A DNA stretch of 64,000 bases from Billgrantia ethanolica (GCF_021404305.1 NZ_JABFTX010000003.1:124001-188000), one strand, 5' to 3'. Shown: positions 20,491-40,987, counted from the stretch's first letter. The notes: generated by a model not told the origin, from the letters alone. Program-made: numbers and translations.

Positions 20491-26387
<5,897 letters not shown>

Positions 26388-26455
26388 GGCTCTGCTGATG
26401 TGGGGCGGGCCTGTAGAGGCCCGTTCCCGAGGCTCTCCCGTCGACAGGGCTAGGC

Positions 26456-26598
26456 GGAGGCGCTGTGAAAACAGTCTGTCGTACCGCTACGGTGAGCGGC
26501 GCCGGGGGGGCAGGCCAAAGAGGAGGTCTTTTGCCAGGGAAGGCAAAAGTAGCGCCCAGGGATGGGTTCACAGCGCCTCCTCGACGGCCTGCCCCCGG
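26456..26598. repeat. Short intergenic element with inverted repeats
   Basis: Between gltD and pyrG, a perfect 14-bp inverted repeat (GGAGGCGCTGTGAA at 26456-26469 and its complement at 26567-26580) encloses a hairpin CCGCT/AGCGG at 26484-26499 and an 8-bp hairpin CTTTTGCC/GGCAAAAG at 26528-26549. A Gly-codon-like CCGGGGGGGCAGGCC at 26502-26516 can pair with GGCCTGCCCCCGG at 26586-26598 outside the outer repeat. It codes for nothing obvious. From memory, related blocks occur between genes in Halomonas genomes. Confidence 0.6.
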
Positions 26599-26652
26599 TA
26601 CAGCCGCATTCGAGGCCGCCAAGACCACTCAAAGTCACTAAGTCGGCTGAAA

Positions 26653-29269
<2,617 letters not shown>

Positions 29270-29313
29270 AGCCGAGAGAGAAAAAGCGATTCCCACGACT
29301 CAATCAACGCTGA

Positions 29314-30627
<1,314 letters not shown>

Positions 30628-30670
30628 ATGGGTCGTGATTGGGCGCTGAACCGACGATATCGCTGACATT

Positions 30671-30692
30671 TTTGTAGGAAATTGCCTACAAA
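30671..30692. promoter_or_regulatory. Candidate GacA-type upstream activating sequence
   Basis: TTTGTAGG and CCTACAAA form a perfect 8-bp dyad around a 6-base spacer. The core TGTAGG-N6-CCTACA differs from the known GacA box TGTAAG-N6-CTTACA by one symmetrical base per arm. It lies about 145 bases before the first GGA hairpin of the RNA, a distance compatible with GacA-controlled rsm genes. Confidence 0.6.
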
Positions 30693-30723
30693 GAGGCGAC
30701 GATTCAAGCCTAATCCTACTAGG

Positions 30724-30752
30724 AAAAACCGATGCCTTGGGTGTCGGTTTTT
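30724..30752 (+). terminator. Intrinsic terminator after eno
   Basis: AAAAACCGA (30724-30732) and TCGGTTTTT (30744-30752) form a 9-bp stem ending in a T run. It would end the pyrG-kdsA-eno transcript and insulate the RNA gene downstream. Confidence 0.75.
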
Positions 30753-30799
30753 CTTTATCTCATTGTTTTTAAAGAATTTGATGTTTTCGCTGTCAACCG

Positions 30800-31050
30800 G
30801 CCAGATTTGGCGAGGTTGCCAGGGGCGCGCAGGAGCGCGTTTGCGTCTTTTGGCGGAAATGCCAGAATGCGTGTGGGACAAGGCAGAGCGGGAGGCTCTC
30901 CAGCAGGATGCAACGGGATGCTTGATTCGTGGCACGCCCGGTGTGACAGGAAGTCGCCTCCGGGCAGGGAAGCTGCCACTGGAGAGAGGGCGGAAGGAAC
31001 CGCCCAAGGAAATGCTGGGAGCCGGGCGACCTTAGGGTCGCCTTTTTTTT
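30800..31050 (+). ncRNA. Probable CsrA/RsmA-sequestering small RNA (RsmZ/CsrB type)
   Basis: I see at least six hairpins that show GGA in the loop: CGCGC-AGGA-GCGCG (30826-30839), TGGC-GGAAAT-GCCA (30851-30864), AGAGC-GGGAG-GCTCT (30885-30899), GAC-AGGAA-GTC (30945-30955), GGCAG-GGAAG-CTGCC (30963-30977) and GGGCGG-AAGGAA-CCGCCC (30988-31005). Further unpaired GGA triplets include CAGGATG at 30904. The last hexaloop fits the CsrA consensus ANGGAN. A strong terminator closes the unit, and a GacA-type dyad precedes it. The position next to fdxA-mutS matches rsmZ in Pseudomonas. Such RNAs bind and titrate CsrA. The 5' end is estimated. Confidence 0.8.
31025..31050 (+). terminator. Intrinsic terminator of the small RNA
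   Basis: GGCGACC (31025-31031), a TTAG loop and GGTCGCC (31036-31042) are followed by eight T. This is a textbook rho-independent terminator with no coding sequence in front of it, which is itself evidence for an RNA gene. Confidence 0.92.
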
Positions 31051-31195
31051 GCCCAAGAGCTATGGCCCATGTGCAAATGCCGAAGGCCGCTTGGCCCTCG
31101 GCTCAGGTCGGACAGGCTCAGTCACTTACGCCCAGTCGGACTCCTTCGGTCCGATTCGTCTCTCGTTCGAAAGCGTCCGGCTCGGGAAGCGGGGC

Positions 31196-31519
31196 TCAGC
31201 GCTCCAGGTACTGCAGCTTGCCCGGCTTGCCATCCCACTCCTCGGCGTCGGCCGGCGGATCCTTCTTCTCGGCGATGTTCGGCCACACCTCGGAGAGTTC
31301 GGCGTTGAGCGCAATGAACTCCTCCTGGCCTTCCGGTAGCTCATCCTCCGAGAAGATCGCTTCGGCGGGGCATTCCGGCTCGCACAGGGCGCAGTCGATG
31401 CACTCGTCCGGATGGATCACCAGGAAGTTGGGCCCCTCATAGAAGCAGTCCACCGGGCAGACCTCGACGCAATCGGTGTACTTGCACTTGATGCAGTTTT
31501 CGGTGACGACAAAGGTCAT
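31196..31519 (-). CDS. fdxA: Seven-iron ferredoxin FdxA
   Basis: The 107-residue protein begins [26 protein letters not shown] and has a second cluster in [16 protein letters not shown], the arrangement of 3Fe-4S/4Fe-4S ferredoxins of the Azotobacter FdI kind. It carries electrons in the cytoplasm; the partners are not known from sequence. The start at 31519 follows GAGGGAGAC; a longer frame starts at 31537. It is downstream of mutS on the same strand, an order shared with Pseudomonas, and its upstream region is AT-rich (31560-31640). Confidence 0.95.
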   Translation of the reverse strand: MTFVVTENCIKCKYTDCVEVCPVDCFYEGPNFLVIHPDECIDCALCEPECPAEAIFSEDELPEGQEEFIALNAELSEVWPNIAEKKDPPADAEEWDGKPGKLQYLER

Positions 31520-31676
31520 GCCTGTCTCCCTCTTCACGGCCGGGTGCCTTGCCCGGGGTGATGTCGATAACTTGTTTAAGCCTAAAAGTTATAAAAAACC
31601 AACTTCTTATAATGGCGATAAAATTGGACGCTTCATTCTAGTCATGGTGGCCTGCCTGAGCAAGCGACACGGCACC

Positions 31677-31824
31677 TAGGGAAACACTGCGCAAATGCCT
31701 GCGCGAGCGAATCGCTTCGTTGCGCGGTGCTCGAAACCCTCACATATACCCCATATGCTCCGGTTCCTGTGCTCCGTGCGCCTTGCGCTTCATCTCGCTC
31801 GCCGATTTGTTCAGCGCTTCCCTA
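31677..31824. repeat. About 148-bp element with imperfect terminal inverted repeats
   Basis: The ends at 31678-31696 and 31805-31823 are related inverted repeats (AGGGAAACACTGCGCAAAT against AGGGAAGCGCTGAACAAAT, 15 of 19 identical), each preceded by T. The inside is compact, with the CATATACCCCATATG palindrome near 31742-31756. No frame encodes a transposase. The right end overlaps the mutS stop codon. It fits a small non-autonomous mobile or REP-like unit; I recall similar blocks in other gammaproteobacteria but cannot confirm that here. Confidence 0.6.
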
Positions 31825-34413
31825 CAGCTGCTCTCGCCAGGTATAGATCAACTCCAGCGCCCGGCGCGGCGTCAGCTCATCCGGGTCCAGCTCGGCCAGG
31901 GCGTCGAGTAGCGGGTGCGGTGCGCTGGCGAACAGGTCGCTCTGCATCGGCTTGGCATCGTCGCCCCGAGGCATGCCGCCGCCGCGACTGCTCTGGTCGA
32001 CCTCCTGCTGCTCGAGTTGGGCCAGCTTGTCCCGCGCCCGCGCGATGACCGACTGCGGCACGCCGGCCAGCTGTGCCACCTGCAGGCCGTAGCTCTGGCT
32101 GGCGGGGCCCTCTTCCACCCGATGCATGAAGACGATGCCGTCGCGATGCTCGGCGGCCGTGAGGTGCACGTTGGCCACCCCTTCGGCCTGTTCGGCCAGC
32201 GCGGTCATCTCGAAGTAGTGGGTGGCGAACAGGGTGAAGGCGCGGGTGCGGGTCAGGTGCTCGGCGCTGGCCCAGGCCAGCGACAGCCCGTCGAAGGTGC
32301 TGGTGCCGCGGCCGATCTCGTCCATCAGCACCAGGCTGTGGTCGGTGGCGTTGTGCAGGATGCTGGCGGTCTCGGTCATCTCCACCATGAAGGTGGAGCG
32401 CCCGCCGGCCAGGTCGTCCGACGAGCCGATGCGGGTGTAGATGCGATCCACCGGGCCGATGCAGGCCTCGTCGGCCGGCACGAAGCTGCCGGTGTGAGCG
32501 AGCAGGGTGATCAACGCCGCCTGGCGCATGTAGGTCGACTTACCGCCCATGTTGGGTCCGGTGATCACCAGCATGCGGCGGTTGTCGTCGAGCACCAGGT
32601 CGTTGGGCACGAAAGGGGCGTCGCTGACGTGCTCCACCACCGGGTGGCGTCCGCCGCGAATCTCGATGCCCGGCGCCTCGTCGAGCCGGGGCCGCGAGAA
32701 GCCCAGCGCCAGGGCACGCTCGGCGAAGGCGCAGAGCACATCCAGCGCGGCCAGCGCGCGGCCGGTGCCCTGCAGGGGGGCAAGCTCGGCGTTGAGCGAG
32801 TCGAGCAGGCCGTCGTAGAGCAGCTTTTCCCGGGCCAGGGCGCGCGACTTGGCCGACAGCGCCTTGTCCTCGAACTCCTTGAGTTCGGGAATGATGAAGC
32901 GCTCGGCGTTCTTCAGGGTCTGGCGGCGCACGTAGTCCACCGGCACCTCACGGGCCTGGGCGCGGGGAATCTCGATGTAGTAGCCGTGTACGCGGTTGTA
33001 GCCCACCTTGAGCCCGGCCAGGCCGGTGCGCTCGCGCTCGCGGGCTTCGAGCTTCACCAGATAGTCGCCGGCGTGCTCGGCCAGGCCGCGGTAGTCGTCG
33101 AGCTCGGCGTCGAAGCCGTCGCGGATCACGCCGCCGTCGCGTATCACCACCGGGGGATTGTCGAACAGCCCCCGGGCGAGCATGTCGGCAAGCTCGGGAT
33201 AGGGACGGATATGGTGGGCCAGTTCGTCCAGGGCGGTGCCTTCGCCGTAACCCTGCAGTTCGCCCTGGAGCTCCGGCAGGGCGAGCAGGGCGTCGCGCAG
33301 GCGGGCCAGATCCCGCGGCCGGGCGCTGTAGAGCGCCACCCGTGCCAGAATGCGCTCCACGTCGCCGATCGCCTTGAGCAGCTCGCGCAGGGCGACGAAG
33401 CCCTCCTGCTCCAGCAGCAGGGCGACTGCGGCCTGACGCCCCTGCACCTGGTCGCGGTCGCGCAGCGGACGGTTGAGCCAGCGCTTGAGCAGCCGCGAGC
33501 CCATGGCAGTGGCGGTGGTGTCGAGTACGCTGGCCAGCGTATTGTCGCTACTGCCGCCAAGATTGATGTCGATCTCCAGATTGCGCCGGCTGGCGGCGTC
33601 GATCACCACCGCGTCGTCGCGGTTCTCCACCCCCAGCGCGGTGACGTGGGGCAGCGGCGAGCGCTGGGTGTCGCGGGCGTATTCGACCAGCACCCCGGCG
33701 GCGGTCAGCGCGGCCTCGAGATGGGCGCAGCCGAAGCCGCGCAGGTCCTGCACCTGGAACTGGTCGCACAGCAGGCGCGTGGCCGATTCGAGATCGAACA
33801 GCCAGTCGCTCTGGCGGCGCAGGCCCGGTCGCCCTTCCAGGGCGGGCGGTAGCGACAGGCTCTCGGCGATGAGCAGCTCGGCGGGATCGAGACGCTGAAG
33901 CTCGGCGAGCATGTCTCCCTCGCCCTCCACCTCGAGCACGCTGAAGCGTCCGCTGGAGAGCTCCAGCCAGGCGATGCCCCAGCAGTCGCCGGCCGGGTGC
34001 ACGGCGACCAGCAGGTTGTCGCGGCGGGCGTCGAGCAGCGCTTCGTCGTGCAGCGTGCCGGGGGTGACGATGCGCACCACGCGGCGCTCCACCGGTCCCT
34101 TGCTCGTCGCCGGGTCGCCGGTCTGCTCGCAGATCGCCACCGACTCGCCGGCCTTGACCAGGCGCGCCAGGTAGCCCTCGGCGCTGTGGTAGGGCACGCC
34201 GGCCATGGGGATCGGCTTGCCGCCGGACTGGCCGCGCTGGGTCAGGGTGATGTCGAGCAGAGCGGCGGCGCGCCTGGCGTCGTCGAAAAACAGCTCGTAG
34301 AAATCGCCCATGCGATAGAAGAGCAGCACGTCGGGATGCTCGCGCTTGATCTTCAGGTACTGGACCATCATCGGGGTGTGGGCCGGCATGGCCGTCTTGA
34401 CCGCGTCGTTCAT
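31822..34413 (-). CDS. mutS: DNA mismatch repair protein MutS
   Basis: MutS recognises mispairs and starts methyl-directed repair with MutL. The 863-residue protein has the mismatch-reading Phe-x-Glu in [12 protein letters not shown], connector and lever domains, Walker A in [15 protein letters not shown], and Walker B with signature in [14 protein letters not shown]. The C-terminal helix-turn-helix dimer region is present. I start at 34413 ([16 protein letters not shown]); 34389 would give the 855-residue length of Pseudomonas, and 34467 has no ribosome site. It is divergent from the cinA-like gene. Confidence 0.97.
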   Translation of the reverse strand: MNDAVKTAMPAHTPMMVQYLKIKREHPDVLLFYRMGDFYELFFDDARRAAALLDITLTQRGQSGGKPIPMAGVPYHSAEGYLARLVKAGESVAICEQTGDPATSKGPVERRVVRIVTPGTLHDEALLDARRDNLLVAVHPAGDCWGIAWLELSSGRFSVLEVEGEGDMLAELQRLDPAELLIAESLSLPPALEGRPGLRRQSDWLFDLESATRLLCDQFQVQDLRGFGCAHLEAALTAAGVLVEYARDTQRSPLPHVTALGVENRDDAVVIDAASRRNLEIDINLGGSSDNTLASVLDTTATAMGSRLLKRWLNRPLRDRDQVQGRQAAVALLLEQEGFVALRELLKAIGDVERILARVALYSARPRDLARLRDALLALPELQGELQGYGEGTALDELAHHIRPYPELADMLARGLFDNPPVVIRDGGVIRDGFDAELDDYRGLAEHAGDYLVKLEARERERTGLAGLKVGYNRVHGYYIEIPRAQAREVPVDYVRRQTLKNAERFIIPELKEFEDKALSAKSRALAREKLLYDGLLDSLNAELAPLQGTGRALAALDVLCAFAERALALGFSRPRLDEAPGIEIRGGRHPVVEHVSDAPFVPNDLVLDDNRRMLVITGPNMGGKSTYMRQAALITLLAHTGSFVPADEACIGPVDRIYTRIGSSDDLAGGRSTFMVEMTETASILHNATDHSLVLMDEIGRGTSTFDGLSLAWASAEHLTRTRAFTLFATHYFEMTALAEQAEGVANVHLTAAEHRDGIVFMHRVEEGPASQSYGLQVAQLAGVPQSVIARARDKLAQLEQQEVDQSSRGGGMPRGDDAKPMQSDLFASAPHPLLDALAELDPDELTPRRALELIYTWREQL

Positions 34414-34583
34414 GCGTTCTCGGCTGGCTCGTCGATTGTGTGGGGCGTGGGAGGGCAAGGTTAACATGCACGGCCCGGAGCCGACACGCTCGGGGCCGGC
34501 GCGAATCTGCGCAGAGGATGGCCTGCCGCCGCAGAAAGGATGCGCTATGGTGGCAGGCAGTCCACTCGATCAGGAGCGATACC

Positions 34584-35111
34584 ATGCCGCATAGTGCTTC
34601 CAGCCTCGCCAACCTCGATCTCACCACGCTGGCCGAGCGCCTCGGGCGGCGCTGCCGCGAGCAGGGCGTCAGCGTGACCGCGGCCGAATCGTGCACCGGC
34701 GGTGGAGTGGCCAGTGCCATCACCTCGGTGGCGGGCAGCTCGGACTACTTCGAGACCGGCTACGTGACCTATTCCAATGCGGCCAAGGCCCGCCTGCTGG
34801 GCGTTGCCGAGGCGTTGATTGCCGAGCACGGCGCCGTCAGCCGTGAGGTGGTGGAGGCCATGGTGGCGGGCGCCTGCCGCGACAGCGGCGCCAAGCTGGG
34901 GGTGGCGATCAGCGGCGTGGCCGGTCCCGATGGAGGTACGCCGGAAAAGCCGGTGGGCACCGTCTGGCTGGCCTGGGGCAGCAAACACGAGCAGCGCGCC
35001 GAGCGCTTCCACTTTCCCGGCGACCGCCGGGCGGTGCGCGAGCGGGCGGTGCGCGAGGCCATCGTCGGGCTGATTCGCTACCTGGAGAACCCGCCGGGGC
35101 AGGCACGTTGA
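34584..35111 (+). CDS. pncC: Nicotinamide-nucleotide amidase (CinA C-terminal type)
   Basis: The 175-residue protein is a stand-alone CinA C-terminal domain, which deamidates nicotinamide mononucleotide to recycle pyridine nucleotides. Motifs are [48 protein letters not shown] and [30 protein letters not shown] precedes the ATG at 34584. It sits immediately before recA, as in most gammaproteobacteria, and could be partly co-transcribed with it. Confidence 0.93.
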   Translation: MPHSASSLANLDLTTLAERLGRRCREQGVSVTAAESCTGGGVASAITSVAGSSDYFETGYVTYSNAAKARLLGVAEALIAEHGAVSREVVEAMVAGACRDSGAKLGVAISGVAGPDGGTPEKPVGTVWLAWGSKHEQRAERFHFPGDRRAVRERAVREAIVGLIRYLENPPGQAR

Positions 35112-35148
35112 ACGAGTGACTAGGCGCGCGGCGTTTTTTTCGTCATAC

Positions 35149-35168
35149 TACTGTCCAACCATACAGTG
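35149..35168 (+). promoter_or_regulatory. LexA (SOS) box of recA
   Basis: TACTG and CAGTG flank the core CTG-N10-CAG exactly (35151-35166), matching the Escherichia/Pseudomonas-type LexA operator. It lies about 95 bases before the recA start, so recA is expected to be damage-inducible. Confidence 0.88.
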
Positions 35169-35259
35169 TCCGGGTGTGCTCCCCTTGGCGGCCCACCATT
35201 CATCATTGTATTTGCAGCATTGCATTTGCAGCGTCTGCGAGTTCTGCGAGGAGAGCCTC

Positions 35260-36321
<1,062 letters not shown>

Positions 36322-36372
36322 GCATGCCGCTCTAAAACCATGTTGCGTTAAACCATGTTGCGTTAAACCATG
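36322..36372 (+). repeat. 15-bp tandem repeat forming tiny ATG-to-TAA units before recX
   Basis: After the recA TAA (36319-36321) come ATGCCGCTCTAA (36324-36335), ATGTTGCGTTAA (36340-36351) and ATGTTGCGTTAA (36355-36366), then the recX ATG at 36370. The gaps are 2, 4, 3 and 3 bases. The last units are a 15-bp tandem repeat (AAACCATGTTGCGTT, 36335-36349 and 36350-36364). No ribosome-binding site is visible, so the layout could pass terminating ribosomes from recA to recX. Confidence 0.7.
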
Positions 36373-36852
36373 CCATTGCAGTCCGGTTCCGAGCGTGCGT
36401 CGTCCCCGCGGGACGACGCCATCCGCCTGCTGGCCCGGCGCGAGTACGCTCGCGCCGAGCTGGCCCAGCGGCTAGCGGCGCGAGCCCACTCGGCCGAGGC
36501 GATAGCCGCCTGCCTCGATACCCTGGCCGACGAAGGCCTGCAGTCCGACACCCGCTTCGTCGAGAGTTTCGTGCGCTCGCGCATCGCGCGCGGCCAGGGC
36601 CCGCTGAAGGTGCGGGCCGAGCTGGAGCGGCGCGGCGTCGAACGCGCCCTGATCGCGGCCGCACTGGCCGAGGCCGAGCGGGAGGGCGAGGTCGATTGGT
36701 TCGAGCTTGCCGCCGCGACGCTGGCGCGGCGCTACTCCCAGCCTGACAGTACCCCCCGCGAGCGGGCCCGGCGCGAGCGTTTCCTGGCGTCTCGCGGTTT
36801 CGAATTCGAACAGGTACGCTATGCTCTCGAGCGGTGCAATGCCGCCGAATGA
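36370..36852 (+). CDS. recX: RecA regulator RecX
   Basis: RecX binds RecA filaments and limits their activity. The 160-residue protein is rich in Arg, Glu and Ala and consists of helical repeats: RDDAIRLLARREYARAELAQRL, LDTLADEGLQSDTRFVESFVRSRIARGQGPLKVRAELERRG and RERFLASRGFEFEQVRYAL are the family core. The start at 36370 has no ribosome site, but it lies at the end of the tiny-ORF chain from recA. Position after recA confirms the assignment. Confidence 0.94.
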   Translation: MPLQSGSERASSPRDDAIRLLARREYARAELAQRLAARAHSAEAIAACLDTLADEGLQSDTRFVESFVRSRIARGQGPLKVRAELERRGVERALIAAALAEAEREGEVDWFELAAATLARRYSQPDSTPRERARRERFLASRGFEFEQVRYALERCNAAE

Positions 36853-36898
36853 CCCTGCCGTATGAGCGCCGCCCCCTTCAGTCGCTTGACAACTGCGC

Positions 36899-36904
36899 TA
36901 TAAT
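36899..36904 (+). promoter_or_regulatory. -10 box of the alaS promoter
   Basis: A perfect TATAAT lies 125 bases before alaS. TTGACA at 36886-36891 is only 7 bases upstream, too close to act as its -35 box; the true -35 would lie near 36876 and is poor. Confidence 0.45.
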
Positions 36905-37028
36905 GCCTCCCTTTGTGAACGCCCTCGGTGGCGCTCCTGACACGCCAAGGCGTGCGAATTCGGCCGTGTGAAGCGGTGCCGAGCGCGCCTGCCCGTCGGG
37001 TCACCACGCTCATCGCCACGGATATGCC

Positions 37029-39638
37029 ATGAAAAGCGCAGACATCAGACAGGCCTTTCTGAATTATTTCGAGGAGCACGGGCATACCGTTGTGCCATCC
37101 AGCTCCCTGGTGCCGGACAACGACCCGACGCTGCTGTTCACCAATGCCGGCATGGTGCCGTTCAAGGACGTCTTCCTCGGCCGCGACCCGCGCCCCTACG
37201 TGCGTGCCACCTCGGCTCAGCGCTGCGTACGCGCCGGCGGCAAGCACAACGACCTCGACAACGTCGGCTACACCGCGCGGCATCACACCTTCTTCGAGAT
37301 GCTGGGCAACTTCAGCTTCGGCGACTACTTCAAGCGCGATGCCATCCGCTTTGCCTGGGAGTTCCTGACCCAGCGCCTGGGGCTGCCCGCCGAAAAACTG
37401 TGGGTCACGGTGCACATCAGCGACGACGAGGCGGAGAAGATCTGGAAGGAAGAGATCGGCGTCGATCCGCGGCGCTTCTCCAAGCTCGACGAGGACAACT
37501 TCTGGCAGATGGGCGACACCGGTCCCTGCGGCCCGAGCTCGGAGATCTTCTACGACCACGGCCCCGAAGTGTGGGGTGGCCCCCCAGGAAGCCCAGAAGA
37601 GGACGGCGACCGCTACATCGAGATCTGGAATCTGGTGTTCATGCAGTTCGATCGCGACGCGGCCGGCAACCTCAATCCGCTGCCCAAGCCGTCCATCGAT
37701 ACCGGCATGGGCCTCGAGCGGGTAGCGGCGGTGCTGCAGGGCGTGCACTCCAACTACGAGATCGACCTGTTCCAGAACCTGCTCAAGGCGGCTGCACAGC
37801 GCACCGGCCATGCGGATACGCGCCACCCCTCGCTGCGGGTGATTGCCGACCATATCCGCTCCTGCGCCTTCCTGATCGCCGATGGCGTGCTGCCCTCCAA
37901 CGAGGGGCGCGGCTACGTGCTGCGCCGGATCATCCGGCGTGCCATTCGCCATGGCCACAAGCTGGGCGCCAAGGATAATTTCTTCCACAAGCTGGTGGGG
38001 GCGCTGGACGTCGAGATGGGCGACGCCTACCCCGAGCTGCGTGAGGGGCGTCACCAGATCGAGCGCATCCTGCTCAAGGAGGAGGAACAGTTCGCGCGCA
38101 CCCTCGAGCACGGCATGGGCCTGCTCGAGGAGGCGCTGGCAGAGCTCGATGGCGAGGTGCTGCCGGGCGAGACGGTGTTCAAGCTCTACGACACTTACGG
38201 CTTCCCCTACGACCTCACCGCCGACGTCTGCCGCGAGCGCGGCGTGACCCTCGATGAAATCGGCTTCAAGCGTGCGCTCGAGGCGCAGCGCGAGCGCGCC
38301 CGGGCGGCCAGCCAGTTCGGCGCGGACTACCATGCGTCGCTGGAGCTGGAAGGCGAGACTGCCTTTACCGGCTACGACCGGCTCGAGGATCGCGCCACGG
38401 TGATGGCCATCGTCGACCGTGAAGGCAACGCCCTGGCGTCGCTCGAGCCCGATCAGCGCGGCATCGTGGTACTCGACCGTACGCCGTTCTACGGCGAGTC
38501 GGGCGGCCAGGTGGGCGATACCGGCTACCTGCACTTGGACGGAGGCCGTTTCCTGGTCAACGACACCCAGAAGCAGGGCGGTCACCACCTGCACCACGGC
38601 GTGCTGCTCGAGGGCAGCCTGAGCGTCGGTGCCGAAGTGAGCCCCCAGGTCGATGCCGAGCTGCGCGGTGCCACCATCCGCAACCACTCCGCCACTCACC
38701 TGATGCACAAGGCGCTGCGCCTGGTGCTGGGCGACCACGTGCAGCAGAAGGGCTCGCTGGTGACGCCGGAGCGGCTGCGCTTCGACTTCAGCCATTTCGA
38801 GGCCATGACCGCCGAACAGCTGGCCGAGGTGGAGCGTCTGGTCAACGAGCAGATACTGGCCAACGCTCCGACCCGCATCGAGCAGATGACCCTGGACCAG
38901 GCCAAGGCCAGGGGCGCGGCGGCGCTGTTCGAGGCCAAGTACGCCGACAACGTGCGGGTACTGACCATTGGTGCCGACGACTTCTCAATCGAGCTGTGCG
39001 GCGGCACCCACGTGGCCCGCAGCGGCGACATCGGCTGCTTCCACATTGTCAGTGAGCAGGGCATCGCGGCGGGCGTGCGCCGCATCGAGGCGATCACCGG
39101 CGAAGGGGCGCTGGCCTACTTCCGCGAGCAGGAAATGCGGCTGGCGCGCATCGGCGAACGTCTCAAGGCCAAGCCGGAGCAGGTCGAGGAGCGCGTCGAG
39201 TCGCTGGTAGAGCGTAACCGCAGCCTGGAGAAGGAACTCGAGCGGCTCAAGGCCAAGCTGGCCAGCGCCGCGGGCAGCGACATGCTGGCGCAGGCGCAGG
39301 AAATCGCCGGGATCAAGCTGCTGGCTACCCAGCTCGAAGGCGTTTCGGCCAAGGAGCTGCGCGGCGTGCTCGACCAGCTCAAGAACAAGCTGGGCTCGGG
39401 CATCGTGGTGCTCGGCGTGGCCGACCGCGAAGCGGGCAAGGTGAGCCTGATCGCCGGTGTCACCGACGATCTCACCGGCAGGGTCAAGGCCGGCGAGCTG
39501 GTCAATCACGTGGCCACCCAGGTGGGCGGCAAGGGCGGCGGTCGCGCCGACATGGCCCAGGCCGGGGGCAGCGACGTGGCGGCCCTGCCGGCGGCCCTGG
39601 AGAGCGTATCCGCCTGGGTCGAACAGCAGTTGCATTGA
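37029..39638 (+). CDS. alaS: Alanyl-tRNA synthetase
   Basis: AlaS charges tRNA-Ala and edits Ser and Gly mischarging. The 869-residue protein starts [19 protein letters not shown]. It has class II motifs ([45 protein letters not shown]), the editing site with [12 protein letters not shown] and the zinc-binding [13 protein letters not shown], and the C-terminal coiled coil and Gly-rich C-Ala domain ([13 protein letters not shown]). It begins the alaS-lysC-csrA-tRNA series that is conserved in Pseudomonas. Confidence 0.98.
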   Translation: MKSADIRQAFLNYFEEHGHTVVPSSSLVPDNDPTLLFTNAGMVPFKDVFLGRDPRPYVRATSAQRCVRAGGKHNDLDNVGYTARHHTFFEMLGNFSFGDYFKRDAIRFAWEFLTQRLGLPAEKLWVTVHISDDEAEKIWKEEIGVDPRRFSKLDEDNFWQMGDTGPCGPSSEIFYDHGPEVWGGPPGSPEEDGDRYIEIWNLVFMQFDRDAAGNLNPLPKPSIDTGMGLERVAAVLQGVHSNYEIDLFQNLLKAAAQRTGHADTRHPSLRVIADHIRSCAFLIADGVLPSNEGRGYVLRRIIRRAIRHGHKLGAKDNFFHKLVGALDVEMGDAYPELREGRHQIERILLKEEEQFARTLEHGMGLLEEALAELDGEVLPGETVFKLYDTYGFPYDLTADVCRERGVTLDEIGFKRALEAQRERARAASQFGADYHASLELEGETAFTGYDRLEDRATVMAIVDREGNALASLEPDQRGIVVLDRTPFYGESGGQVGDTGYLHLDGGRFLVNDTQKQGGHHLHHGVLLEGSLSVGAEVSPQVDAELRGATIRNHSATHLMHKALRLVLGDHVQQKGSLVTPERLRFDFSHFEAMTAEQLAEVERLVNEQILANAPTRIEQMTLDQAKARGAAALFEAKYADNVRVLTIGADDFSIELCGGTHVARSGDIGCFHIVSEQGIAAGVRRIEAITGEGALAYFREQEMRLARIGERLKAKPEQVEERVESLVERNRSLEKELERLKAKLASAAGSDMLAQAQEIAGIKLLATQLEGVSAKELRGVLDQLKNKLGSGIVVLGVADREAGKVSLIAGVTDDLTGRVKAGELVNHVATQVGGKGGGRADMAQAGGSDVAALPAALESVSAWVEQQLH

Positions 39639-39648
39639 GGACGGTCGG

Positions 39649-39677
39649 GGCCGTGACGCTGCGTTACGGCCCTTTTA
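39649..39677 (+). terminator. Intrinsic terminator of alaS
   Basis: GGGCCGT and ACGGCCC form the outer stem, continued inward by ACG/CGT after one G-T pair, with a 3-base loop (39649-39673), and then TTTT. It separates alaS from lysC. Confidence 0.75.
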
Positions 39678-39736
39678 CGTTGACGACTTTCACTCATCCG
39701 AGCGTGCATCGCTCGACAAGCGAGGGAAAACCGTAG

Positions 39737-40987
39737 ATGGCACTTTACGTACAGAAATTCGGTGGTACCTCGGTGGGCTCCGTGGAGCGCATCAAGGCCG
39801 TGGCCGAGAAGGTCAAGGGCTTTCGTGACGACGGCCATCAGGTGGTGGTCGTGGTCTCCGCCATGAGCGGCGAGACCAACCGTCTGATCGGTATGGCCAA
39901 CGAGATCAACGACGAGCCCACGCCGCGCGAAATGGACATGCTGGTCTCCACCGGCGAGCAGGTGACCATCTCGCTGCTGGCACTCGCCCTGCACAAGCTG
40001 GGTGTGCCGGCCACCTCCTATACCGGCTCCCAGGTGGGCATCCTCACCGACAGCGCTCACACCAAGGCCCGCATTCAGCGCATCGAGACCGACGAGATGC
40101 GCGAAGACCTCGACGAGGGCAAGGTGGTCGTGGTGGCCGGCTTCCAGGGCGTCGACGAAGAGGGCAACATCACCACCCTCGGTCGCGGCGGCTCCGACAC
40201 CACCGGCGTAGCGCTGGCGGCAGCGCTGGGCGCCGATGAGTGTCAGATCTATACCGACGTCGACGGCGTCTATACCACCGACCCACGGGTCTGCTCGAAG
40301 GCTCAGCGCCTCGACACCATCACCGTCGAGGAGATGCTGGAACTGGCGAGCCTCGGCTCCAAGGTGCTACAGATCCGCTCGGTGGAATTCGCCGGCAAGT
40401 ACAATGTCCCGCTGCGCGTGCTGTCCAGTTTCCAGGATGGCCCCGGCACACTGATCGTTGCTGAATCCGACCAAGACGAGGACTCCATGGAAGAACCGCT
40501 GATCTCAGGCATCGCCTTCACCGCCAACGAGGCCAAGCTGACCCTGCTCCATACGCCGGACGTGCCGGGCGTTGCCTCGCGCATTCTGGGCCCGATCGCC
40601 GACGCCAACATCGAAGTCGACATGATCGTGCAGAACGTGGCGCCGGCCGGCGACTACACCGACTTCACCTTCACCGTGGCCAAGGGCGACTATAAGAAGA
40701 CGCTCAAGATCCTCGAGGAGCAGGTGATTCCCGACCTGGGGGGCGGTGAGGTCAACGGCGACGACAACATCGCCAAGGTCTCTCTGGTCGGCGTGGGCAT
40801 GCGCTCGCATGCCGGGGTGGCCTCCAAGATGTTCCGCGTGCTGGCCGACGAGAACATCAACATCCGCATGGTGTCCACTTCCGAGATCAAGATCTCGGTC
40901 GTCATCGACGAGAAGCAGATGGAGCTCGCCGTTCGCGCCCTGCACACCGCATTCGGCCTCGACAAGAGCGATATCGAGAGCGAATAA
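39737..40987 (+). CDS. lysC: Aspartate kinase, with a probable internal start for a beta subunit
   Basis: LysC phosphorylates aspartate to open the lysine, threonine and methionine pathway. The 416-residue protein has [32 protein letters not shown] and [13 protein letters not shown] in the kinase domain, and two C-terminal ACT domains ([29 protein letters not shown] and [28 protein letters not shown]). An internal ATG at 40487 is preceded by GAGGA with a 4-base gap; it would give a 166-residue beta subunit made of the ACT domains, as is known for alpha2-beta2 aspartokinases. Halophiles also use this route for ectoine precursors. Confidence 0.96.
   Translation: MALYVQKFGGTSVGSVERIKAVAEKVKGFRDDGHQVVVVVSAMSGETNRLIGMANEINDEPTPREMDMLVSTGEQVTISLLALALHKLGVPATSYTGSQVGILTDSAHTKARIQRIETDEMREDLDEGKVVVVAGFQGVDEEGNITTLGRGGSDTTGVALAAALGADECQIYTDVDGVYTTDPRVCSKAQRLDTITVEEMLELASLGSKVLQIRSVEFAGKYNVPLRVLSSFQDGPGTLIVAESDQDEDSMEEPLISGIAFTANEAKLTLLHTPDVPGVASRILGPIADANIEVDMIVQNVAPAGDYTDFTFTVAKGDYKKTLKILEEQVIPDLGGGEVNGDDNIAKVSLVGVGMRSHAGVASKMFRVLADENINIRMVSTSEIKISVVIDEKQMELAVRALHTAFGLDKSDIESE

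Noticed and set aside
36886-36904. TTGACA and TATAAT before alaS as a full promoter
   Set aside because: The spacer is only 7 bases, far too short for sigma-70; only the -10 box is retained.
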